A DNA stretch of 64,000 bases. Source: Leifsonia sp. NPDC080035. GTDB taxonomy: Bacteria > Actinomycetota > Actinomycetes > Actinomycetales > Microbacteriaceae. The stretch is from positions 124,001-188,000 of the forward strand of contig NZ_CP157390.1 in assembly GCF_040050925.1 (NCBI RefSeq), read 5' to 3'. The position numbers and the translations under genes are program-made. The notes below the pieces were generated by a model, which saw only the letters and a list, made by a program, of their open reading frames with translations, was not told the origin of the DNA and did no database searches. Shown in pieces: positions 1-5,845 of this stretch (positions are counted from its first letter, which is position 1; each line of letters starts with the position of its first letter).

Positions 1-774
1 GACGCCGAGCACCGCGGAGATCGCCCTGCGGGCGTCCTCGATGTCGGCGGGGTCGGTGAGCCGCAGCTGCAGCGAGGAGTCGCCGACGGAGGACTTCAGT
101 TCGTCGCCGGTGCCCTCGGCGACGACGCGGCCGCGGTCGATGACCGCGATGCGGTCGGCCAGCTGGTCGGCCTCGTCCAGGTACTGCGTGGTGAGCAGCA
201 CGGTGGAGCCGGTGGCGACCAGGCGGCGGATGGTGTCCCACATCTGCGCGCGGGTGCGCGGGTCGAGGCCGGTCGTCGGCTCGTCGAGGAAGATGAGGGG
301 CGGCTGGGCGATGAGGCTCGCGGCCAGGTCGAGGCGGCGGCGCATCCCGCCGGAGAACTTCTTCAGCGGGCGCTTCGCCGCCTCGGTCAGCCCGAACTCC
401 TCGAGCAGCTCCGCGGTCTTCCGCTTCGCCTCGCGGCCGCTCAGGCCGAGCAGCCTCCCGAAGATCATCAGGTTCTCGTTGGCGGAGAGCGTCTCGTCGA
501 CGGACGCGAACTGGGCCGTGACGCCGAGGAGCTGCCGGACGATCTGCTGCTCCCTCCGGATGTCGTGACCGAAGATGTAGGCATCCCCGCCGTCCGGCCG
601 GAGCAGGGTGGCGAGCATAGAGATGGTGGTGGTCTTCCCGGCGCCGTTCGGCCCGAGGACGCCGTAGACGGTGCCGGCGCGGACGTTCAGGTCGACGCCG
701 TCGACCGCGCGGTTGTCGCCGAAGACCTTGACGAGCCCGTGGGCTTCGACGGCCCACTCGGTGCGTGAAGTCAT
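1..774 (-). CDS. Daunorubicin-type ABC transporter ATP-binding protein (3' end outside window)
   Basis: Partial gene read leftward; it starts at ATG 774 and runs off the window at base 1 (258 codons present). The protein is the nucleotide-binding subunit of a DrrA/CcmA-type exporter working on the inner face of the membrane. Seen in order: Walker A GPNGAGKTTT near residue 40, Q-loop in GVTAQFASVDE, ABC signature SGGMRRRLDLA, Walker B LIFLDEPTTGLDP, and an H-loop region LLTTQYLDEADQLADR in which Gln replaces the usual His, common in the DrrA group. The C-terminal DrrA extension is just beginning at the edge. The permease partner would lie to the left, outside the window. The substrate cannot be told from this subunit. 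Confidence 0.92.
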   Translation of the reverse strand, partial: MTSRTEWAVEAHGLVKVFGDNRAVDGVDLNVRAGTVYGVLGPNGAGKTTTISMLATLLRPDGGDAYIFGHDIRREQQIVRQLLGVTAQFASVDETLSANENLMIFGRLLGLSGREAKRKTAELLEEFGLTEAAKRPLKKFSGGMRRRLDLAASLIAQPPLIFLDEPTTGLDPRTRAQMWDTIRRLVATGSTVLLTTQYLDEADQLADRIAVIDRGRVVAEGTGDELKSSVGDSSLQLRLTDPADIEDARRAISAVLGV

Positions 775-824
775 GGTGGTCCTTCCTGGGTGGATGGGTA
801 CTCTGCGATGCTGCCGGGTCGCCC

Positions 825-875
825 TTACACCGCCCTCACACCCCGCTTACACCCCCCGCCCCCGCGTGTAAGCGG
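825..875. promoter_or_regulatory. Inverted repeat and TTACAC motifs upstream of the ABC ATPase gene
   Basis: CCGCTTACAC (843-852) and GTGTAAGCGG (866-875) are perfect 10-nt inverted arms, and further CTTACACC-like copies lie at 825-852. The block sits 50-100 bases upstream of the ABC ATPase start at 774, where an operator is expected. The regulator is not identified. Confidence 0.4.
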
Positions 876-884
876 CCGTAAGCA

Positions 885-951
885 GCCGCCGAGTACGCGG
901 ATTCTCTACGTACTCGCGTGCTTTCGCGCGACTTTCTGCGCACTCGGCGGC
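885..951. repeat. Intergenic hairpin element, family A copy 1
   Basis: GCCGCCGAGTACGC (885-898) pairs with GCGCACTCGGCGGC (938-951) with one mismatch, and an inner pair CGAGTACG (890-897)/CGTACTCG (909-916) allows a second fold. The same roughly 67-base sequence recurs at 32422-32489 and, reversed, at 56943-57010. It lies just 3' of the ClpN-domain gene. No T-run follows, so it is not a classical intrinsic terminator. Confidence 0.75.
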
Positions 952-978
952 GTGGCGGTGCGGGTCAGACGGTGCGGG

Positions 979-1488
979 TCAGGCGGCGCGTCGGGCGGCG
1001 GCGAGGAGGCCGGGCCGGTCGACGCCGGCGAGCGTGAGCGCACGCGGGACCGTGCCGAGCTCGAGGGCGAAGAGGCCGGCGAGCAGGTCGATCTCGGCGG
1101 AGCGCTGGCGACGCTGGGCCGCGGCGGCCTTGTGGGCGCGCACGAGCACGTCCTTGGCGGATGCCCCCCAGCGCGGACGCGTCACCCGTGGAGAGGCGAC
1201 GAGGCGCTCGGCGGGCAGCGGCTCGACGCCGGCGACGCGTAGGCTCGCCGCGCGCTCGGCGGAGAGGGCGGCGTCGACCCCGGCTGTGTCGAGTCCCGCC
1301 TGGGCGAGGACGGCCTGGACGGGCGAGTCCTCCGCCGTGGTGAGGGCGAGGAGCAGGTGCTCGGCCTCGACGAGCGAGGCGTTGCGGTTCTGCGCCTCCG
1401 CGACGGCGCGGACGATGAGCTCTCGCAGCCGCCGGGAGAGCGGCTGCCCTGGGGCGTTGTTGGCGGTGCCGGGGGTGGTCTCAGACAT
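979..1488 (-). CDS. Clp N-domain protein without ATPase domains
   Basis: 169 aa. Two Clp-N repeats are visible: the first from about residue 20 (LIVRAVAEAQNRNASLVEAE, then HLLLAL) and the second from about residue 108 (WGASAKDVLVRAHKAAAAQR, then EIDLLAGLFAL). It resembles the substrate/adaptor-binding N domain of ClpC/ClpA standing alone, with no Walker motifs. Its ATG at 1488 lies inside the end of the HTH gene (8-nt overlap), so the two are translationally coupled and probably act together. Inference: it senses or binds something and modulates the HTH partner, or acts as a Clp adaptor. The exact role is unknown. Confidence 0.85.
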   Translation of the reverse strand: MSETTPGTANNAPGQPLSRRLRELIVRAVAEAQNRNASLVEAEHLLLALTTAEDSPVQAVLAQAGLDTAGVDAALSAERAASLRVAGVEPLPAERLVASPRVTRPRWGASAKDVLVRAHKAAAAQRRQRSAEIDLLAGLFALELGTVPRALTLAGVDRPGLLAAARRAA

Positions 1489-1723
1489 TGCGTCTCCTCA
1501 GGACGACGCCGGCCGCGGCGACGCGGCGCAGGTGCTTCTTGTGGACGGCCTGGCGGGTGATGCCGAGCGCGTCGGCGATCTGCGACCAGGTCCAGCCCTC
1601 GCGCAGCGCGCGCTCGACCTCGGCGTCTTCGAGACGGTCGGCCAGCTCGCGCAGCGCGATGACGGCGGCGAGGCCGTCCGCGGGGCCGCCCAGCGGATCC
1701 GGCGTGCTGGTTGGTGGGGTCAT
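1481..1723 (-). CDS. Small helix-turn-helix DNA-binding protein
   Basis: 80 aa from ATG 1723; an upstream in-frame GTG at 1735 would put the start inside the operator/-10 region, so 1723 is preferred. The C-terminal half carries a clear HTH, ALREGWTWSQIADALGITRQ followed by AVHKKHLRR, of the sigma-70 region 4/Myb-like kind. The N-terminal part is a short helix that could dimerise. It overlaps the ClpN-domain gene. Two palindromes lie on its own promoter, which strongly suggests autoregulation (inference). Confidence 0.85.
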   Translation of the reverse strand: MTPPTSTPDPLGGPADGLAAVIALRELADRLEDAEVERALREGWTWSQIADALGITRQAVHKKHLRRVAAAGVVLRRRNV

Positions 1724-1727
1724 ACAA

Positions 1728-1767
1728 GCAACCATAGTTGCCTATTTCGATTTGTCAACCGAGGTTG
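1728..1767 (-). promoter_or_regulatory. Autoregulated leaderless promoter of the HTH/ClpN operon
   Basis: On the minus strand TTGACA (1758-1753), a 16-nt spacer and TATGGT (1736-1731) form a near-consensus promoter; the ATG begins 7 nt after the -10, so the mRNA is probably leaderless. Palindrome GCAACCATAGTTGC (1728-1741) covers the -10 and CAACCGAGGTTG (1756-1767) overlaps the -35. Both carry CAAC-N4-GTTG, and their centres are about 27 bases apart. Confidence 0.7.
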
Positions 1768-1806
1768 CTCGTTTCGTCGAGCCATGCGCCGCCTCCCCGC
1801 TCCCGC

Positions 1807-1857
1807 TTCGTCACGAATGGGCGCCGGTCGTGACGAACCCCGCACATTCGTGACGAA
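1807..1857. promoter_or_regulatory. 13-bp inverted repeat with a third internal copy
   Basis: TTCGTCACGAATG (1807-1819) and CATTCGTGACGAA (1845-1857) are perfect inverted copies; TCGTGACGAA (1828-1837) is a third copy between them. The block lies between the divergent HTH operon and sdaA, about 135 bases upstream of sdaA. It is probably an operator array. The regulator is unknown. Confidence 0.5.
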
Positions 1858-1979
1858 TGGATGCGACACCGAGCGACGAACAAGTGGGGCCATCCGCTCC
1901 CATCAGTCGCCCCCGGAGCCGCGCAGGAATCGTGCGCGGATGCGCGCCGTGACGCCGGAATCGCGCGTAGCACGCGACG

Positions 1980-1985
1980 TAGACT
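1980..1985 (+). promoter_or_regulatory. -10 box of sdaA (leaderless)
   Basis: TAGACT ends 6 nt before the GTG at 1992. The spacing leaves essentially no 5' UTR, so the transcript probably starts at or next to the start codon. Confidence 0.5.
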
Positions 1986-1991
1986 GGAGAA

Positions 1992-3377
1992 GTGACAGCG
2001 TACGTCTCCGCCTTCGACCTGTTCTCGATCGGCATCGGCCCCTCGAGTTCGCACACCGTCGGACCCTTGCGGGCCGCCAAAGCGTTCGCGGACCGGCTGG
2101 TCGAGCAGGGCATCGTCGACCGCGTCGACCAGGTCACCTGCACCCTCTACGGCTCCCTCGGCTCGACCGGGATCGGCCACGGAACGCCGGACGCCGTCGT
2201 CGCCGGGCTCCGCGGTCTGGTCCCGGAGAACTGCCGGCCGGAGGACGTCCGCGGCGCGTGGTCGGACCTCGGCGACGACGGGACGCTGCTGCTCGCGGCG
2301 GTGCGCAGCATCCCCCTCTCCCGGGCAGACATCGACTTCGAACCGCGCACCCGGCTGCCCGGACACCCGAACGCCCTGACCCTGCGCGCGTGGGGCCGCT
2401 CCGCCGACGGCTCCCGCGAGCCGCTGCCGCTGTTCGAGGAGACCTACTACTCCATCGGCGGCGGCTTCATCCGCCGCGACGGCGAGGAGGCGGAGCTCGC
2501 GGCGCGCGCGTCCCACCCGCTCCCCTACGACTCCGCCGTCGAACTGCTGGACATCTGCGCGCGGCTCGACATCCCGATCTGCGAAGTGGCCCGCCGGAAC
2601 GAGGTGGCACTGCACGGCGCGGAGGCGACCGACGCCCGGCTCGACCTGATCTGGGAGGCGATGGCCGAGTGCGTCTCGCGCGGGCTCGCGGGCGACGGGA
2701 CGCTTCCGGGCGGTCTCGGCGTCAAGCGCAGGGCCGCGGCGATGCGCGAGCACCTGGAGAGCGTGCAGGACGACCCGGGCCGCGCGACAGCGCTGGAGTG
2801 GCTGCACGCGTTCGCGCTGGCCGTCAACGAGGAGAACGCGTCGGGCGGCCGTGTCGTCACGGCGCCCACCAACGGCGCGGCCGGGATCGTGCCCGCCGTC
2901 GCGCACTACTACCTGCGCTTCGTGCCGGGCGCCTCCCTCGACGGCATCCGCAAGTATCTGCTGACCGCGACCGCGATCGGCTCCCTCTTCAAGGCCAACG
3001 CCTCCATCTCCGGCGCCGAGGGCGGCTGCCAGGCCGAGGTCGGCTCGGCGTGCGCCATGGCGGCCGGTGCGCTGTGCGCCGTGCTCGGCGGCACGCCGCA
3101 CCAGGTCGAGAACGCGGCGGAGATCGCGATGGAGCACCACCTCGGCCTCACCTGCGACCCCGTGGGCGGCCTGGTGCAGATCCCGTGCATCGAGCGCAAC
3201 GCCATCGCGTCGTCCACCGCCGTCTCCGCCGCCCGGCTCGCGCTGCACGGCGACGGCTCCCACCTCGTCTCGCTGGACACCGTCATCGAGACCATGCGGC
3301 AGACCGGGCTGGACATGTCCACCAAGTACAAGGAGACGAGCGAGGGCGGGCTCGCCGTCAACGTCATCGAGTGCTGA
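1992..3377 (+). CDS. sdaA: L-serine ammonia-lyase (iron-sulfur, single chain)
   Basis: 461 aa, the usual length of the one-chain enzyme. It converts L-serine to pyruvate and ammonia in the cytosol. The N-terminal beta domain begins with SAFDLFSIGIGPSSSHTVGP, the family hallmark. The C-terminal alpha domain carries the serine loop and the cysteines expected to hold the [4Fe-4S] cluster, in GGCQAEVGSACAMAAG and TCDPVGGLVQIPCIERN. The GTG start at 1992 is placed 6 nt after a TAGACT -10 box. The gene stands alone; downstream bases to 3500 hold only the promoter of the next gene. Confidence 0.96.
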   Translation: MTAYVSAFDLFSIGIGPSSSHTVGPLRAAKAFADRLVEQGIVDRVDQVTCTLYGSLGSTGIGHGTPDAVVAGLRGLVPENCRPEDVRGAWSDLGDDGTLLLAAVRSIPLSRADIDFEPRTRLPGHPNALTLRAWGRSADGSREPLPLFEETYYSIGGGFIRRDGEEAELAARASHPLPYDSAVELLDICARLDIPICEVARRNEVALHGAEATDARLDLIWEAMAECVSRGLAGDGTLPGGLGVKRRAAAMREHLESVQDDPGRATALEWLHAFALAVNEENASGGRVVTAPTNGAAGIVPAVAHYYLRFVPGASLDGIRKYLLTATAIGSLFKANASISGAEGGCQAEVGSACAMAAGALCAVLGGTPHQVENAAEIAMEHHLGLTCDPVGGLVQIPCIERNAIASSTAVSAARLALHGDGSHLVSLDTVIETMRQTGLDMSTKYKETSEGGLAVNVIEC

Positions 3378-3487
3378 CCCGGCCGGGCGCGCAGCGGCCC
3401 AGCGGGCGCGCGACGACAGGCCGGCGTCGCGCCGGCGTCGCGTTACGCCGGGTTGCGGCGCCCGTGGGCGGCGTCGGGGGTCGCCGC

Positions 3488-3493
3488 TAGCTT
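3488..3493 (+). promoter_or_regulatory. -10 box of the sulfurtransferase gene (leaderless)
   Basis: TAGCTT ends 7 nt before the ATG at 3501 and there is no ribosome-binding sequence between them. Confidence 0.45.
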
Positions 3494-3500
3494 GGTGCGC

Positions 3501-4421
3501 ATGAGCCACGAAGCAGAGCAGACCCGGCAGACCGCGACCGCGACACCGACCGCGACGGCATCGGCGATCGACGCCGGCATCGCCGGCCCCCTGGTCTCCA
3601 CGCAGTGGCTCGCCGACCACCTGGGGGCGGAGGGCCTGGTCGTCCTCGACGCGAGCGTCGTCCCCGCGACCGGCGCCGACGGCCGCCCGACCTACGGCAG
3701 CGGACGCCTCCGGCACGAGGAGGCGCACATCCCGGGTGCACGGTTCGCCGACCTCCTCCGCGCGTTCAGCGACCCGGACGCCGAGCACCCGTTCACCCGG
3801 CCGACTGCGGGGGCGTTCGCCGCCGCGGCGACGGCGGCGGGCGTCGGGCCGGACACCACGGTCGTCGTCTACGACGGCGCGGTCGGGCAGTGGGCGTCAC
3901 GGCTGTGGTGGCTGTTCCGCTCATTCGGGCACGACCGCGTCGCGGTGCTCGACGGCGGCTCGGTCGCGTGGACCGCGGAGGAGCGCCCGGTGGAGTCGGG
4001 GCTCGCCGCCTCCGTGCCCGCCGACGTCCCGTTCGCCGCCGAGGAGCGCGACGGATTCTGGAGCGACAGGACCGATGTCGAGGCCATCCTGAGCGGCGAG
4101 CGACCCGCGACCCTGATCTGCGGGACGCCGCCGCGCGACTTCGCCGCACGCCACATCCCCGGCAGCATCAGCACGCCCGCCGTGCGCCTGGTGGACCGCG
4201 CGACGAACACCTTCCTGCCGCGCGCCGAGCTGCGCGCGGTCTTCGCGGACGTGCTCGCCTCGCCGGATCCGGTGATCGCGTACTGCGGAGCCGGCATCGC
4301 CGCCGCCGCGGACGCGCTCGCTCTCGCCCTGCTCGGCCGCGACGACGTCACCGTCTACGACGGCTCGCTGAGCGAGTGGGTGTCCGATCCGGCCGCTCCG
4401 CTCGCGAGCGTGGCGGCGTAG
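3501..4421 (+). CDS. Two-domain sulfurtransferase (rhodanese family)
   Basis: 306 aa from ATG 3501; the longer frame from 3453 would begin upstream of the -10 box. It holds two rhodanese domains: an inactive N-terminal one (about 30-160, with VVVYDGAVGQWASRLWW) and a C-terminal one (about 180-300) with active-site loop VIAYCGAGIAA, whose Cys carries the persulfide. Likely a thiosulfate or 3-mercaptopyruvate sulfurtransferase; the CGAGI loop does not decide between them. The N-terminal 30 residues are Thr/Ala-rich and low-complexity. A second sulfurtransferase with loop CGSGVTA is at 46316-47149. Confidence 0.92.
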   Translation: MSHEAEQTRQTATATPTATASAIDAGIAGPLVSTQWLADHLGAEGLVVLDASVVPATGADGRPTYGSGRLRHEEAHIPGARFADLLRAFSDPDAEHPFTRPTAGAFAAAATAAGVGPDTTVVVYDGAVGQWASRLWWLFRSFGHDRVAVLDGGSVAWTAEERPVESGLAASVPADVPFAAEERDGFWSDRTDVEAILSGERPATLICGTPPRDFAARHIPGSISTPAVRLVDRATNTFLPRAELRAVFADVLASPDPVIAYCGAGIAAAADALALALLGRDDVTVYDGSLSEWVSDPAAPLASVAA

Positions 4422-4507
4422 CGGCATCGCCGCACCCCGGGGTTGCGGCGTCCCCGCCGATTGCTGACACTTCACCGAATCCAGGGGACGCTCAGCCGGG
4501 CGCGACG

Positions 4508-4513
4508 TAGGCT
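4508..4513 (+). promoter_or_regulatory. -10 box of the glutathione peroxidase gene (leaderless)
   Basis: TAGGCT ends 6 nt before the ATG at 4520. The same TAGGCT-N6-start layout precedes the membrane protein at 31995. Confidence 0.5.
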
Positions 4514-4519
4514 CGCAGC

Positions 4520-5008
4520 ATGAGCCTGATGGACATCCCGTTCCACACCATCGACGGCGAACCCACCTCCCTCGCGCAGTACGCGGGCAAGGTCGTCCTC
4601 GTCGTCAACGTCGCCTCGCGCTGCGGACTCGCACCGCAGTACGAGAAGCTGGAGCGCCTGCAGGAGACGTACGGCGCCCGCGGCTTCACGGTGATCGGCT
4701 TCCCGAGCAACCAGTTCCTGCAGGAGCTGAGCTCGACGGACGCCATCAAGGAGTACTGTTCCACCACCTGGGGAGTCACGTTCCCGATGATGGAGAAGGT
4801 CCGGCTGAACGGCCGGTCGGCGCACCCGCTCTACGCGGAGCTGACGACGCACCCGGACGCCGAGGGCAAGGCCGGCAAGATCAAGTGGAACTTCGAGAAG
4901 TTCGTGATCACGCCGGATGGCGCCGTGCACCGGTTCCGCCCGACGACGGAACCGGACGATCCGGCGATCGTGGGGCTGATCGAGGAGTCGCTGCCGGCGG
5001 TCGCCTGA
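4520..5008 (+). CDS. Cysteine-type glutathione peroxidase
   Basis: 162 aa, normal length. It reduces hydroperoxides; in actinobacteria such enzymes usually draw electrons from thioredoxin. The active-site Cys35 sits in VASRCG (Cys, not Sec), and the rest of the tetrad region is seen as GFPSNQF and KWNFEKFVI. In the FPxNQF motif Ser replaces the common Cys. A further Cys lies in EYCSTTWGV and may act as resolving residue (inference). Monocistronic with a leaderless-type promoter. Confidence 0.94.
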   Translation: MSLMDIPFHTIDGEPTSLAQYAGKVVLVVNVASRCGLAPQYEKLERLQETYGARGFTVIGFPSNQFLQELSSTDAIKEYCSTTWGVTFPMMEKVRLNGRSAHPLYAELTTHPDAEGKAGKIKWNFEKFVITPDGAVHRFRPTTEPDDPAIVGLIEESLPAVA

Positions 5009-5029
5009 GCGCTCCAGGCGTGCGGGCGC

Positions 5030-5320
5030 TCACGCCCGGCGGAACCAGCGGCCACCGACGCGCTCGGTGAGCCGCCAGGAGCCGGTCTCGGCCAGCCGGT
5101 CGATGCCGCGCACGGTGTGCAACGCCACCGCGAGCGCGTCATCCAGCCGGTCCGCGGTGAACCGCACGGTGATGCGGGCCTCCCCGGCCACCACATCCAC
5201 ACTCGTCGCCTCCACCACGGCGACCTGCGCCGCGGCCTCGGCCGCCGCCGGCTCGATGGAGGGCGCCGGAACACCGGCGTGAAGACGTCCGACGGGGACC
5301 ACTACACGGAACGAAGGCAC
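5030..5320 (-). CDS. Conserved hypothetical protein
   Basis: 96 aa from GTG 5320, convergent with the peroxidase gene. No motif recognised. The sequence alternates a Pro/Ala-rich first third with a beta-strand segment (VDVVAGEARITVRFT) and a helix (ALAVALHTVRGIDRLA), ending in a basic Trp-Phe-Arg-Arg tail. No signal peptide or membrane segment. Its codon usage matches the neighbours and no competing ORF explains the region, so it is probably real. Confidence 0.6.
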   Translation of the reverse strand: MPSFRVVVPVGRLHAGVPAPSIEPAAAEAAAQVAVVEATSVDVVAGEARITVRFTADRLDDALAVALHTVRGIDRLAETGSWRLTERVGGRWFRRA

Positions 5321-5388
5321 GCGTCGAGCCTACGGCGATCCGCCGACGGCCGGCGTACGCTGACACGAGCATCGAAGGGGGTGCGCAG

Positions 5389-5802
5389 ATGCACACCGAA
5401 CCACTGGACACCGCGAGCCTGCGACTCAGCGAGCTTCCACTGAGCGAGGGCGCCCTGGCCGACCTCGCGCGCCTGCTGGACGAGCGCGAGCACGGCAGGC
5501 TGGCAGAATCGGAGCACATCGCGGAGTCGCTCGGCTCGCTGCTGTCGTCGCGGTCGGAGTCGACGGCGGACGACGAGCACGACCCCGAGGGTCCGACGCT
5601 GAGCTCGGAGTGGAGCCGGTTGCAGGCGCTGCGCACCGACGCGGTCGACGATCTGGCGGCGATCGAGGCCGCACGCGAACGGATGCGCGACGGCGTCTAC
5701 GGGGTCTGCGTGCACTGCGGACGGCAGATCGGCGAGGCGCGCCTGCGCGCCCGGCCGACCGCCGAGCTGTGCATCTCCTGCGCCGTGGCCGCCGAGCGCT
5801 GA
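5389..5802 (+). CDS. DksA/TraR-type C4 zinc finger protein
   Basis: 137 aa. A long N-terminal helical hairpin (about 20-95, acidic, with SEWSRLQALRTDAVDDLAAI) is followed by a four-Cys zinc finger, CVHCG...CISC, near 105-130. This is the DksA/TraR layout; in DksA the coiled coil enters the RNA polymerase secondary channel, but the Asp-rich tip is not obviously conserved here. Likely role: modulation of transcription (inference). The following 42 bases separate it from the convergent LAL regulator. Confidence 0.85.
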   Translation: MHTEPLDTASLRLSELPLSEGALADLARLLDEREHGRLAESEHIAESLGSLLSSRSESTADDEHDPEGPTLSSEWSRLQALRTDAVDDLAAIEAARERMRDGVYGVCVHCGRQIGEARLRARPTAELCISCAVAAER

Positions 5803-5845
5803 GCGCCGAGCGGGTAGCGCCGAGCGGCGCGGTTCGCCCGGGGTG

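Noticed and set aside
3378..3487. Hairpin 3' of sdaA from GCCGGCGTCGC repeats
   Set aside because: Only two short direct copies with poor pairing; weaker than the hairpin families and not clearly structured.
1755..3788. 677-codon minus-strand frame opposite sdaA
   Set aside because: Composition-driven shadow; sdaA is unambiguous on the other strand.
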